Below, in pieces: positions 1-8,436 of a stretch of DNA of 64,000 nt (its first letter is position 1; every line of letters starts with the position of its first letter). The notes under the pieces are model-generated. The model was given only the letters and a program-made list of their open reading frames with translations. It searched no databases and was not told the origin of the DNA. This DNA comes from Bacteroidales bacterium (lineage in GTDB: Bacteria > Bacteroidota > Bacteroidia > Bacteroidales > UBA932): positions 34,215 through 98,214 of the forward strand of contig JAFYVM010000053.1 of assembly GCA_017549145.1 (NCBI GenBank), in the 5' to 3' direction. The position numbers and the translations under genes were made by a program.

Positions 1-1
1 C

Positions 2-313
2 AATGTTCTTGCAATGATTCTCAGAGGTCTTGCAATCGGAGTGCTTATCTGCTTCCTTGGTGGTCTTATGGCTGTGGATATCGTTCCTCGTAAGGCTTCA
101 GGTTCAGCTCTCGGAATCGTAGGACTTGTCAGCTATATCTTTGCTTCAACACAGGATATCGTGAGCGGTATTCTTATCGACAAGGGTACAACTGTTGTTG
201 ATGGTGTTAAGCATATCGACTTCACACAGGTAGGTTACCTCTGGATCGGAGCAGCTATCATTTCATTCATTCTCCCTCTCTTCAACTGGAAGAAGAGACA
301 GACTGCAAACTAA
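2..313 (+). CDS. MFS transporter, C-terminal end (partial; organophosphate:phosphate antiporter-like)
   Basis: The reading frame is open from the window edge, so only the last ~104 residues are visible. They form about three hydrophobic segments ending in a basic tail (NWKKRQ). The fragment with SGSALGIVGLVSYIF and a helix beginning VGYLWIGAAIIS looks like the final helices of the GlpT/UhpT-type antiporters of the major facilitator superfamily; this is from memory of the family, not a search. The gene for a glycerophosphodiester phosphodiesterase follows after 11 bp, which fits a transporter for glycerol-3-phosphate or a related organophosphate. Substrate is inferred from context only. Confidence 0.7.
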   Translation, partial: NVLAMILRGLAIGVLICFLGGLMAVDIVPRKASGSALGIVGLVSYIFASTQDIVSGILIDKGTTVVDGVKHIDFTQVGYLWIGAAIISFILPLFNWKKRQTAN

Positions 314-324
314 TTATATAAGTT

Positions 325-1254
325 ATGAAAGCAATTAAATTTATACTTGTAGCTTTTGCTGCCCTGGCACTTGCTGCGTGCTCACAGAAGCCTCAGTATG
401 CTACTCGCGTAGAGAAGATTCTTGCTGAGATCAACGATCCGAACTCTAAGTACATCGCTGTGATTTCACATCGTGGTGACTGGAGAAACTATCCGGAGAA
501 CTCCATTCCTGCAATCGAGTCTATCATCCGTATGGGTGTGGACATGATGGAGCTTGACGTGAAGATGACTAAGGATAGCGTTATGGTCCTTATGCATGAC
601 AAGACTATTAACCGTATGACTAACGGTAAAGGTTTGGTAAGTGACATTACTTATGATTCTCTAATGACATTCAACATGAGGAGAGCTCATAATGTGACTA
701 CTGATTCTATTAAGGTTCCAACACTCCGTCAGGCATTCGAGTGCTGTAAGGATAGAATCCTTATCAATGTAGACCACGCGCATAACTACTACAAGGAGAT
801 TGTAGAGCTTGCAGAAGAAATGGGAATGACAGGCCAGGTTCTTATGAAAGGCAAGAAGAGCATCGATCAGGTTGCTGCTGATATGGCACCTTATAAGAAC
901 AACCTTCTTTACATGCCTATCATCGACATCAACAAAGAGAAAGGTCAGGAGCTTTTCTATGACTATGTAAACAGAGGTGTCGTACCAATGGCATTTGAGG
1001 TTTGCTGGAAGGAGAATGGCGAGGATATGGAGAAGTGTGTTGCTGAGATCAAGAAGATGGGTTCTAAACTTTGGGTTAACACATTCTGGCCATCAGTTTG
1101 CGGTGGATTCGGTAACGATGACGACGCAGCCCTTGACGCTGCTGATCCAGCTGATGTTTATGGACAGTATGTTGAGATGGGTGCATCCCTTATCCAGACT
1201 GACCGTCCAGAACTCTTGATCAAGTATCTTGAGTCAGTCGGAAGACGCGACTAA
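325..1254 (+). CDS. glycerophosphodiester phosphodiesterase family lipoprotein
   Basis: A 309-residue exported lipoprotein: hydrophobic N-terminus and a lipobox ending LAAC with Cys19. The GDPD catalytic pattern is complete at the N-terminal side of the barrel: HRG at 49-51, N59 in PENS, Glu76-Leu-Asp78 (ExD metal ligands) and His91-Asp92. The family hydrolyses glycerophosphodiesters from deacylated phospholipids to glycerol-3-phosphate plus an alcohol, using divalent metal. It follows the transporter end by 11 bp, suggesting a release-then-import pair. The C-terminal WVNTFWPS and QTDRPELL segments are typical closing strands of the TIM barrel. A strong rho-independent terminator follows at 1276-1302. 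Exact substrate is unknown. Confidence 0.88.
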   Translation: MKAIKFILVAFAALALAACSQKPQYATRVEKILAEINDPNSKYIAVISHRGDWRNYPENSIPAIESIIRMGVDMMELDVKMTKDSVMVLMHDKTINRMTNGKGLVSDITYDSLMTFNMRRAHNVTTDSIKVPTLRQAFECCKDRILINVDHAHNYYKEIVELAEEMGMTGQVLMKGKKSIDQVAADMAPYKNNLLYMPIIDINKEKGQELFYDYVNRGVVPMAFEVCWKENGEDMEKCVAEIKKMGSKLWVNTFWPSVCGGFGNDDDAALDAADPADVYGQYVEMGASLIQTDRPELLIKYLESVGRRD

Positions 1255-1275
1255 TCGTTGGTAAATACCATATGA

Positions 1276-1302
1276 GGGTGACTGATTCAGTCACCCTTTT
1301 TT
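1276..1302 (+). terminator. rho-independent terminator after the GDPD gene
   Basis: A perfect 9-bp stem (GGGTGACTG 1276-1284 with CAGTCACCC 1288-1296), a 3-nt loop and a run of six T. It lies 21 bp after the GDPD stop codon. Confidence 0.85.
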
Positions 1303-1310
1303 GTTTATAA

Positions 1311-1380
1311 CCGTCACACAGAGTTTTTGCAGTTTCTCTGTGTGACGGTAAGTGTTTTTCAATAAACTTTGAGTGACGGT
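1311..1380. repeat. CCGTC...GACGG palindromic repeat, with a third half-copy
   Basis: CCGTCACACAGAG (1311-1323) pairs perfectly with CTCTGTGTGACGG (1336-1348), a 13-bp stem with a 12-nt loop. A further right half, AAACTTTGAGTGACGGT, lies at 1364-1380. Related palindromes occur at 47944-47981, 48017-48054 and 53513-53550, so this is a dispersed intergenic repeat and not an isolated terminator. All copies lie between genes. It resembles bacterial REP-type elements in size and shape, but I do not recognise the family. Confidence 0.75.
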
Positions 1381-1403
1381 ATTTTATTTTTACATAAAAT
1401 TGA

Positions 1404-1411
1404 TAAATTTG
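1404..1411 (+). promoter_or_regulatory. Bacteroidetes -7 box (TAAATTTG) for hppA
   Basis: TAAATTTG matches the TAnnTTTG consensus of the primary Bacteroidetes sigma factor. It lies 46 bp upstream of the hppA ATG. T-rich DNA at 1381-1391 is at the distance expected of the weak -33 element. Confidence 0.55.
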
Positions 1412-1457
1412 TAGTCCTTACATTTTAGAATAGAAAACAACCACAAAATAACACATT

Positions 1458-3647
1458 ATGAATTACCTATTCTATCTAGTTCCGGCAGCAGCAGTGATAG
1501 CATTGTTGTTTGCCTACATTTTCTTCCGTCAGATGATGAAGGAGAGCGAGGGAACTGTGACTATGAAGCAGATTGCACAGTTCGTTAGAGAGGGAGCTAT
1601 GGCTTATTTGAAGCAGCAGTACAAGGTCGTAATCATTGTATTCGTCGTACTCGCTGCTCTTTTTGCATTGTTAGCTTTCTTAGGAGTACAGAACAGTTGG
1701 GTGCCTTTCGCATTCCTTACAGGTGGATTCTTCTCGGGTCTTGCTGGTTTCGTGGGAATGAAGACTGCAACATACGCTTCTGCACGTACAGCTAATGCTG
1801 CTCAGAGATCTCTTAACTCAGGTCTTAAGGTTGCTTTCCGAAGTGGAGCAGTTATGGGACTTACAGTTGTTGGTCTTGGCCTTCTTGATATCGCTATCTG
1901 GTGGATTATCCTTAACGCATTCGTTGATGTTGAGGGAACTCAGAAGCTCGTATTCATCACTACAACAATGCTTACATTCGGTATGGGTGCTTCAACTCAG
2001 GCTCTCTTTGCACGTGTGGGTGGCGGTATTTATACAAAGGCTGCTGACGTAGGAGCTGACCTCGTAGGTAAGGTTGAGGCTGGTATCCCTGAGGATGACC
2101 CTCGCAACCCTGCTACAATCGCTGATAACGTAGGTGATAACGTAGGTGACGTTGCCGGTATGGGTGCTGACCTTTATGAGTCTTATTGCGGTTCTATCCT
2201 TGCGACTATGGCCCTTGGTGCTGCGGCATTCTCGGGAGTTGGAGTTGATGCACAGATGAAGGCTATTCTTGCTCCAATGACAATTGCAGCTATCGGTGTT
2301 GCACTTTCAATTCTCGGTATCTATGTAGTCCGCACTAAGGAAGGCGCTGGAATGGATCAGCTTCTTAAGTCTCTTGGACGCGGAACAAATCTCAGCTCTG
2401 TTTTGATCGCAGTCGCTACATTCGGTATCATGTACCTTCTTGGTATGGACAACTGGTGGCAGCTTTCTCTTGCTGTTGTAGTTGGTCTTGTAGCTGGTGT
2501 GGTTATCGGACAGGCAACAGAGTACTATACATCGCATTCTTACAGACCAACTCAGAAGCTCGCTGAGTCTGCTGAGACAGGTCCTGCAACAGTGATTATT
2601 TCCGGTGTTGGTCTTGGTATGCTTTCAACAGCTATACCTGTGATCACTATCGCAATCGCTATCCTTCTTTCGTATCTCTGCGCTAACGGTTTCGACCTCT
2701 CATTCTCAGCTCAGAGCCTCAGTGAGGGACTTTATGGAGTAGGTATCGCCGCTGTAGGTATGCTTTCAACTCTCGGTATCACTCTCGCAACTGACGCTTA
2801 TGGCCCGATCGCGGATAACGCTGGTGGTAATGCTCAGATGAGTGAACTTGATCCTGAGGTCCGCAAACGTACAGACGTTCTTGATGCACTTGGAAACACA
2901 ACTGCAGCTACAGGAAAGGGCTTTGCAATCGGTTCAGCTGCACTTACCGGTCTTGCACTTCTTGCTTCTTATATCGAGGAGATCAAGATTGGTCTTACTC
3001 ATCTTGGAAAGCAGATCGTAGACGTTGCAGGTAACACAATAGATGCAGCTCAGGCAACTATTCCGGATATCATGGCATACTACCATGTTGACCTTATGAA
3101 TCCGGTAGTTCTCGTAGGTGTATTCATCGGCGCAATGATGTCATTCCTCTTCTGCGGTCTTACAATGAACGCTGTTGGTCGCGCTGCTCAGAGCATGGTG
3201 ACAGAGGTCCGTCGTCAGTTCCGTGAGATCAAGGGTATCCTTACTAAGGAGGCTACTCCTGATTACGCTCGTTGCGTAGAGATTTCTACAAAGGGTGCTC
3301 AGCGTGAGATGCTTCTTCCATCACTTATCGCTATCATCGTTCCTATTCTTGTAGGTCTTATTCTTGGCCCTGCAGGTGTGATGGGTCTTCTTATCGGAGG
3401 TCTTGGCTCTGGCTTCGTTCTTGCTGTGTTTATGTCGAACTCAGGTGGAGCGTGGGACAATGCTAAGAAGTATGTTGAGGAAGGCCACCTTGGAGGAAAG
3501 AACTCTGAGGCTCACAAGGCAACAGTTACTGGTGATACAGTCGGTGACCCATTCAAGGATACATCAGGACCATCACTCAATATACTTATCAAGCTTATGA
3601 GTATGGTGTCTATCGTAATGGCAATGCTTACTGTAGCAATCCATTAA
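1458..3647 (+). CDS. hppA: membrane-bound ion-translocating pyrophosphatase
   Basis: A 729-residue polytopic membrane protein of the usual length for homodimeric H+/Na+-translocating inorganic pyrophosphatases, which couple PPi hydrolysis to ion pumping across the inner membrane. The catalytic loop is plain: [20 protein letters not shown] followed by [15 protein letters not shown]. The second Asp-rich site is [12 protein letters not shown]. The subfamily-diagnostic motif reads [10 protein letters not shown] at residues 479-488. Ala in place of Lys after GNTT, and Gly two residues after the second Ala, are the hallmarks of the K+-dependent branch, many of which pump Na+ or Na+ plus H+. The ion specificity is therefore inferred. 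The gene is monocistronic: promoter upstream, terminator downstream. Confidence 0.95.
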   Translation: MNYLFYLVPAAAVIALLFAYIFFRQMMKESEGTVTMKQIAQFVREGAMAYLKQQYKVVIIVFVVLAALFALLAFLGVQNSWVPFAFLTGGFFSGLAGFVGMKTATYASARTANAAQRSLNSGLKVAFRSGAVMGLTVVGLGLLDIAIWWIILNAFVDVEGTQKLVFITTTMLTFGMGASTQALFARVGGGIYTKAADVGADLVGKVEAGIPEDDPRNPATIADNVGDNVGDVAGMGADLYESYCGSILATMALGAAAFSGVGVDAQMKAILAPMTIAAIGVALSILGIYVVRTKEGAGMDQLLKSLGRGTNLSSVLIAVATFGIMYLLGMDNWWQLSLAVVVGLVAGVVIGQATEYYTSHSYRPTQKLAESAETGPATVIISGVGLGMLSTAIPVITIAIAILLSYLCANGFDLSFSAQSLSEGLYGVGIAAVGMLSTLGITLATDAYGPIADNAGGNAQMSELDPEVRKRTDVLDALGNTTAATGKGFAIGSAALTGLALLASYIEEIKIGLTHLGKQIVDVAGNTIDAAQATIPDIMAYYHVDLMNPVVLVGVFIGAMMSFLFCGLTMNAVGRAAQSMVTEVRRQFREIKGILTKEATPDYARCVEISTKGAQREMLLPSLIAIIVPILVGLILGPAGVMGLLIGGLGSGFVLAVFMSNSGGAWDNAKKYVEEGHLGGKNSEAHKATVTGDTVGDPFKDTSGPSLNILIKLMSMVSIVMAMLTVAIH

Positions 3648-3666
3648 AAATAGCATACTGAATAAT

Positions 3667-3727
3667 ATCCGCCTCCAGAAGCCTGTCAAACTAGACAAAT
3701 GGCTACTGGAGGCGGATTATTTTTACC
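3667..3727 (+). terminator. terminator after hppA
   Basis: A long inverted repeat: ATCCGCCTCCAGAAGCC (3667-3683) pairs with GGCTACTGGAGGCGGAT (3701-3717) with one mismatch, and an internal TGTC/GACA pair closes the loop. It is followed by TATTTTTA. The A-rich flank on the left could let it act on both strands. Confidence 0.8.
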
Positions 3728-3737
3728 AAAAAACTGC

Positions 3738-3745
3738 TATCTTTG
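3738..3745 (+). promoter_or_regulatory. -7 box (TATCTTTG) of the suf operon
   Basis: An exact TAnnTTTG match 20 bp before the sufB ATG, implying a very short leader. It sits just after the hppA terminator. Confidence 0.6.
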
Positions 3746-3765
3746 TAGGTTGTACTGATAGAACT

Positions 3766-5205
3766 ATGAGTAAAGATAAAGAAATATTAGAAGGTCTGAC
3801 GGAAAAAGAATACGAGCACGGCTTCGTGACAGATGTCGAGCAGGAGTTCATCCCGAAGGGCTTGAATGAAGATATAATACGTCTGATTTCTGCTAAGAAG
3901 GAAGAGCCGGAGTGGATGCTTGAGTTCCGCTTGGAAGCTTTTCGTCGTTGGCAGAAGATGACGCTTCCTACATGGGCGCACCTTGATATTCCTGAGATTG
4001 ACTTTCAGGATATCATCTATTATGCTGCACCGAAGAAGGCTGAGGATCGTCCGAAGGAGATTGATCCTGAGCTTGAGAAGACTTTTGACAAGCTTGGTAT
4101 TCCGCTTCATGAACGCGCTGCTTTGGCCGGCGTAGCTGTGGATGCTGTGTTTGACTCAGTGTCTGTGACCACTACTTTCCGTTCTGCACTCGCTGAGAAG
4201 GGAATCATTTTCTGTTCATTCTCTGAGGCTGTTCGTGAGCACCCTGATCTGGTACGCAAGTATCTGGCTTCAGTTGTTCCAGTTGGCGATAATTTCTATG
4301 CTGCGTTGAACTCTGCTGTGTTCAGCGATGGCTCATTTGTATATATTCCTAAGGGCGTTCGCTGTCCGATGGAGCTATCCAGCTATTTCCGTATCAACGC
4401 TGCAGGCACCGGTCAGTTCGAGAGAACTCTGATTGTGGCAGATGAGGGCTCTTTTGTAAGCTACATGGAGGGATGTACTGCGCCGATGCGTGATGAGAAT
4501 CAGCTTCATGCTGCTGTGGTGGAGATTATCGTTGAGAAGGATGCGGAGGTTAAGTATTCTACTGTACAGAATTGGTATCCTGGTGATGCTGAGGGACGTG
4601 GTGGCATCTTCAACTTTGTGACTAAGAGGGGCATCTGTAAGGGCTCCGGCAGCCATCTTTCATGGACTCAGGTGGAGACCGGATCTGCAATTACATGGAA
4701 GTATCCTTCGACTATCTTGAAGGGAGATAATTCGTCGTCAGAGTTCTATTCTGTGGCTGTTACCAATAATTTCCAGCAGGCAGATACAGGAACCAAGATG
4801 ATCCATATCGGTCGTAACACTCGAAGCAAGATTGTGAGCAAGGGAATTTCTGCAGGACGCAGTCAGAACAGCTATCGTGGCCTTGTGAAAATGCTTCCTG
4901 GAGCAGATAATGCCCGCAACTTCTCTCAGTGTGACAGTCTTTTGATTGGAGATAAGTGTGGCGCACACACCTTCCCATATATTGAGAATGCTAATAAGTC
5001 AGCAGTCGTTGAGCATGAGGCTACGACTTCGAAGATCAGTGAGGAACAGCTGTTCTACTGTAATCAGAGAGGTATTGGCCCAGAGGAGGCTGTAGGACTA
5101 ATTGTTAACGGATACGCACGAGAGGTGCTTTCAAAGCTCCCTATGGAGTTCGCTGTTGAGGCGCAGAAACTTCTCCAGGTATCGCTTGAGGGGTCTGTAG
5201 GATGA
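3766..5205 (+). CDS. sufB: Fe-S cluster assembly scaffold SufB
   Basis: A 479-residue protein of normal SufB length. SufB is the scaffold subunit of the cytosolic SufBCD complex on which [Fe-S] clusters are built from persulfide sulfur before transfer to target proteins. Visible family segments include [52 protein letters not shown] and the C-terminal [12 protein letters not shown]. The Cys in the last segment corresponds to the conserved functional Cys of the beta-helix core. It is the first gene of a sufB-pnuC-sufC-sufD-ispE operon and overlaps pnuC by 4 bp (ATGA). A -7 promoter box lies just upstream. No sufS or sufE is seen in the window, so the desulfurase must be encoded elsewhere. Confidence 0.95.
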   Translation: MSKDKEILEGLTEKEYEHGFVTDVEQEFIPKGLNEDIIRLISAKKEEPEWMLEFRLEAFRRWQKMTLPTWAHLDIPEIDFQDIIYYAAPKKAEDRPKEIDPELEKTFDKLGIPLHERAALAGVAVDAVFDSVSVTTTFRSALAEKGIIFCSFSEAVREHPDLVRKYLASVVPVGDNFYAALNSAVFSDGSFVYIPKGVRCPMELSSYFRINAAGTGQFERTLIVADEGSFVSYMEGCTAPMRDENQLHAAVVEIIVEKDAEVKYSTVQNWYPGDAEGRGGIFNFVTKRGICKGSGSHLSWTQVETGSAITWKYPSTILKGDNSSSEFYSVAVTNNFQQADTGTKMIHIGRNTRSKIVSKGISAGRSQNSYRGLVKMLPGADNARNFSQCDSLLIGDKCGAHTFPYIENANKSAVVEHEATTSKISEEQLFYCNQRGIGPEEAVGLIVNGYAREVLSKLPMEFAVEAQKLLQVSLEGSVG

Positions 5206-5858
5206 TGGAGTTTTGGAATACAATACTATTTGAGCTGGGTGGTAAGCCTGTGTTGCTGATAGATTTGCTGTCGGCCTTGTTTGGTTTGACCACTGTGTTC
5301 CTTGCAGGTAGAAACAACAAGTATAATTTCTATGTGGGTTATATGTACACTGCGCTGCTGTTCTTTATGTTCTGGCAGAAGCACCTGTACGCAAACTTGA
5401 TTCTGCAGCCGATTTCGCTTGGAATCAATATCTTGGGACAGTACCGCTGGAGCCATCCGAAGAAGGGTGAGGAGAGTGCGCAGAAGAGTGGTGAGTTGAA
5501 GGTGTCAATGCTGAACTGGTCGCAGAGAGGAATGGTTGTGGGTGCGGTTCTGGTTTTGGCATTGGTATGGGGCTGGTTCATGAGCATGATGGGCACACGC
5601 TGGTTTGTTGGATATTTCCCGGCCAATCCGCTTCCGTATCTGGATTGCTGTGTGACAGTGCTGATTCTTACAGCTCAGCTATTGTCAGCGATGAAGAAAT
5701 GGGATTGCTGGATTGCATGGCTGTTTGTGAATATCGCCAACTTGACATTGTATTTGAAGGCTGGTCTGGTATTCATGCCGATCGTCAGCTGCTTGTACTT
5801 AGTTAATGGCGTATGGTCGCTCTTCAGCTGGTATAGACTTTATAGGCGTAATGCCTGA
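5202..5858 (+). CDS. pnuC: PnuC-family nicotinamide riboside/mononucleotide transporter
   Basis: A 218-residue integral membrane protein with about seven hydrophobic segments. The motifs [22 protein letters not shown] and the C-terminal [14 protein letters not shown]...[14 protein letters not shown] are typical of PnuC. Members carry nicotinamide riboside, or in some lineages thiamine or riboflavin, by facilitated diffusion down a gradient maintained by intracellular phosphorylation. The start overlaps the sufB stop (ATGA), so it is translationally coupled to Fe-S assembly genes. No NAD salvage kinase is adjacent, so the substrate is not decided here. A link with Fe-S is plausible because NAD synthesis begins with the Fe-S enzyme NadA, but this is inference. 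Confidence 0.8.
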   Translation: MMEFWNTILFELGGKPVLLIDLLSALFGLTTVFLAGRNNKYNFYVGYMYTALLFFMFWQKHLYANLILQPISLGINILGQYRWSHPKKGEESAQKSGELKVSMLNWSQRGMVVGAVLVLALVWGWFMSMMGTRWFVGYFPANPLPYLDCCVTVLILTAQLLSAMKKWDCWIAWLFVNIANLTLYLKAGLVFMPIVSCLYLVNGVWSLFSWYRLYRRNA

Positions 5859-5866
5859 CCTGCCAC

Positions 5867-5946
5867 TTGTCCACAAAATAGCTTGTTTCGTGGACAAATG
5901 ACATAAAAAACAGGATGTTGTCCACAAAATAACTGATTTGGTGGAC
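5867..5946. repeat. pair of related palindromes between pnuC and sufC
   Basis: Two similar hairpin units stand 51 bp apart. In unit 1 TTGTCCAC (5867-5874) pairs with GTGGACAA (5890-5897). In unit 2 GTCCAC (5920-5925) pairs with GTGGAC (5941-5946). Both share TTGTCCACAAAATA and a GGTGGAC/CGTGGAC right arm. No T-run follows unit 2. They could be mRNA hairpins that tune sufB versus sufCD levels, twin protein-binding operators, or copies of a short palindromic repeat. Confidence 0.65.
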
Positions 5947-5977
5947 GGAGAGTAAGAAAAAGAAAAATATAGCTTTT

Positions 5978-6727
5978 ATGGCAAACGATATACTATTGAA
6001 AATAGAGGGGCTACATGCCTCAGTTGAGGATAAGGAAATTCTAAAGGGTGTGGATCTTACTATCCGTAAGGGGGAGATTCATGCGGTGATGGGCCCTAAC
6101 GGTGCTGGTAAGAGTACTCTGTCTGCTGTGTTGGCAGGAAAGCCTCAGTTCACAGTGACAGCAGGAAGCATAGAGTTACTCGGTCAGGATCTTTTGGCGA
6201 TGTCTCCAGAGGAGCGTGCATGGGCAGGAATCTTCCTATCATTCCAGTATCCTGTAGAGATACCAGGCGTGACCATCACAAACTTTATGAAGACTGCTGT
6301 CAATGCTCATCGTGCAGGTAAGGGCCTTGAGCCTCTTAAGGCAGGAGATTTCCTTAAACTCATGCGTGAGAAGATGGCATTCGTGCAGATGAAGCCGGAG
6401 TTTGCAAAGCGTGAGGTCAATGTCGGATTCTCAGGTGGCGAGAAGAAGCGCAATGAGATCTTCCAGATGGCGATGCTTGATCCGACTCTTGCTATTCTTG
6501 ACGAGACAGATAGCGGACTTGATGTGGACGCTCTTCGTATCGTTGCAAATGGCGTGAATGCTCTCCATACTCCTGAAAAGGCCGCAATCGTGATCACTCA
6601 CTACCAGAGACTTCTTGACTACATTGTTCCAGACGTGGTTCACGTTCTTAAGGACGGTAAGATTGTCAAGACAGCAGGTCGTGAGCTTGTTGCTGAGATT
6701 GAGGAGAAGGGTTACGATAACTTGTAG
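5978..6727 (+). CDS. sufC: Fe-S assembly ATPase SufC
   Basis: A 249-residue ABC-type ATPase. Walker A is GPNGAGKST at residues 39-47, the Q-loop is SFQYPVEIPG, the ABC signature is FSGGEKKR near residue 150, and Walker B LAILDETDSGLD is near 170, followed by the switch His in ITHYQR. SufC has no transport role; it binds SufB and SufD in the cytosol and its ATP-driven dimerisation opens the scaffold for cluster assembly. It is separated from pnuC by 119 bp carrying two palindromes, and sufD follows after 3 bp. Confidence 0.96.
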   Translation: MANDILLKIEGLHASVEDKEILKGVDLTIRKGEIHAVMGPNGAGKSTLSAVLAGKPQFTVTAGSIELLGQDLLAMSPEERAWAGIFLSFQYPVEIPGVTITNFMKTAVNAHRAGKGLEPLKAGDFLKLMREKMAFVQMKPEFAKREVNVGFSGGEKKRNEIFQMAMLDPTLAILDETDSGLDVDALRIVANGVNALHTPEKAAIVITHYQRLLDYIVPDVVHVLKDGKIVKTAGRELVAEIEEKGYDNL

Positions 6728-6730
6728 GGT

Positions 6731-7384
6731 ATGAAGGATTTGTTGATTCATAGTGGTGAGGTTGTGCACAAAGTTTTTGTGTACGGCGATACCTTGCCGG
6801 CGAGGATTATTGTGGAGAGAGACGGCAGGGTGGATGTTGTGGTGCTGATTATGCCAGGCGTCTCGGAGGATTTGAAGCTTGATGTGGAGTTGGTTGGTGA
6901 AGGTGCTGAGGCTAATATTTATGGCGCTTATGTTTGTGGCGCAGATGAGAGGGTGAAGATTGCTGTGGATATGCATCATAAGGTGCCTCACTGTAACTCA
7001 CGTCAGCTTTTCAAAGGTGTTGCAGGAGGTTCGTCGCGAGTGGATTTCTATGGAAAGATCATCGTGGCACAGGATGCTCAGAGAACTGAGGCATATCAGG
7101 AAAATCACAATATTCTTCTGTCTGACAATGCAAAGGTGGACACTAAGCCGCAGCTGGAAATCTACGCTGACGACGTTAAATGTTCGCATGGCGCAACAAT
7201 CGGACGCCTTAACGAGGAGGAACAGTTCTATATGCGTTCACGTGGAATCACTCTTGAGGATGCAAAGGTTCTTCAGATGATTTCCTTCATTGCTCCTGTA
7301 TTGGAGAATATCCCAGAGGCAGATCGCGAGCAGCTTTCTGTCCAGTTTGAGGACGCCATCAGAAATATCGTACATAATTCTTAG
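6731..7384 (+). CDS. sufD: Fe-S assembly protein SufD, short form
   Basis: A 217-residue SufB/SufD-family protein. The family core is clear: FYGKIIVAQDAQRTEAYQEN, LLSDNAKVDTKPQLEIYADD, VKCSHGATIGRL and EEEQFYMRSRGI. The CSHGAT His/Cys region belongs to the SufB-SufD interface site. SufD is normally about 420-450 residues with a helical N-terminal domain; that domain is absent and only a reduced beta-helix plus C-terminal helices remain. No in-frame extension is possible because sufC ends 3 bp upstream. The gene shows no frameshift and keeps its operon position, so it looks like a functional minimal SufD. ispE follows after 6 bp. Confidence 0.9.
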   Translation: MKDLLIHSGEVVHKVFVYGDTLPARIIVERDGRVDVVVLIMPGVSEDLKLDVELVGEGAEANIYGAYVCGADERVKIAVDMHHKVPHCNSRQLFKGVAGGSSRVDFYGKIIVAQDAQRTEAYQENHNILLSDNAKVDTKPQLEIYADDVKCSHGATIGRLNEEEQFYMRSRGITLEDAKVLQMISFIAPVLENIPEADREQLSVQFEDAIRNIVHNS

Positions 7385-7390
7385 GCTGTA

Positions 7391-8311
7391 ATGATTACAA
7401 CACCGAACGTCAAAATAAACCTTGGCCTGAACATCCTCCGCAAACGTGAGGATGGTTTCCATGACCTTGAGACCCTTTTTGTCCCATATTTTGGACTGCA
7501 TGATACCTTGGAAATCATCACAGGAGATGACTATAGCCGTACATCTGCAGCTTTGTTTGCAAAATATGGCGATGGACTCCCTGCAACTCAGGGAAGTGTG
7601 CAGCCAGAGGGTGTGTTTGGAGTAGAGGCTCAGGAAGCAGTTGCTCCAAAATTGGTACAAGGAATCTCAGAGGATGGCAGTCTGATGATTACAATTGCGC
7701 GTGCAGAGGGTGTTGACTGGGATCCGCTTAAGGATTTGACTGCAAAGGCATATTACATTTTGGCAGAAGATTTCAAGCTTCCGCCAGTAAAGATTTTCTT
7801 GGAGAAGACTTCACCGGTAGGTGCAGGTCTTGGTGGTGGTTCAGCTGACGCTGCTTTCGCTTTGAAGATGCTTAATGAGATGTGTGAATTGGCACTCACA
7901 GAGCAGCAGTTGGCTCAGTATGCAGCCCGCCTTGGTTCCGATTGCGCATTCTTTATCTATAATCGCCCACTGTTCGGAGAAGGACGTGGTGAAATCTTGA
8001 CAGACTGCGGATTAGAACTAGGCCTTACTGATAAGTTCGAGCTTCAGGTACTTACCCCAGCTGGTATAGCGGTGTCAACAAAAGATGCTTATGCAGGTAT
8101 CAAACCTCATCTTCCAGAGGTTCCGCTTCGTGAAGCACTTGCTAGACCGATAGAGGAGTGGGATGGAATTCTGGTTAATGATTTTGAAGAGACAGTCTTT
8201 GCAAAGTATCCTGAACTGGCGGCTATCAAGCGCTCGCTTTATGACTCGGGAGCAGTTTATGCCTCGATGTCGGGCTCGGGTTCTGCTTTGTTCGCTCTTT
8301 ATAGGAGGTAG
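7391..8311 (+). CDS. ispE: 4-diphosphocytidyl-2-C-methyl-D-erythritol kinase
   Basis: A 306-residue GHMP kinase that phosphorylates CDP-ME in the MEP isoprenoid pathway. The N-terminus (PNVKINLGLNILRKREDGFH) is the substrate-binding start of IspE. The ATP-binding SPVGAGLGGGSADAA lies at about residues 140-153 and the C-terminal SMSGSGSALFALY closes the fold. An insertion of about 45 residues after ITGDDYSR lengthens the N-terminal lobe. It is the last gene of the suf operon, 6 bp after sufD. The pathway later needs the Fe-S enzymes IspG and IspH, which gives a rationale for co-expression (inference). A terminator follows. Confidence 0.93.
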   Translation: MITTPNVKINLGLNILRKREDGFHDLETLFVPYFGLHDTLEIITGDDYSRTSAALFAKYGDGLPATQGSVQPEGVFGVEAQEAVAPKLVQGISEDGSLMITIARAEGVDWDPLKDLTAKAYYILAEDFKLPPVKIFLEKTSPVGAGLGGGSADAAFALKMLNEMCELALTEQQLAQYAARLGSDCAFFIYNRPLFGEGRGEILTDCGLELGLTDKFELQVLTPAGIAVSTKDAYAGIKPHLPEVPLREALARPIEEWDGILVNDFEETVFAKYPELAAIKRSLYDSGAVYASMSGSGSALFALYRR

Positions 8312-8362
8312 GATGATAAGAAAAATGACATTTGAATAAAAAAAAGAAAAATGTGGCCAAAG

Positions 8363-8399
8363 TGGCGAAATCTGCAGTCTGCTGATTTCGCCATTATTT
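8363..8399 (+). terminator. terminator of the suf-ispE operon
   Basis: TGGCGAAATC (8363-8372) pairs perfectly with GATTTCGCCA (8384-8393), with an inner GCA/TGC, followed by TTATTTTT. It lies 51 bp after ispE. Confidence 0.85.
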
Positions 8400-8436
8400 T
8401 TCTGTTGCATAACTTGCCGGTAAAAACGTATAGGAT

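Noticed and set aside
6431-6991. 186-codon minus-strand open frame across sufC/sufD
   Set aside because: It is antisense to two well-conserved genes and its translation is His/Asn-rich without family features.
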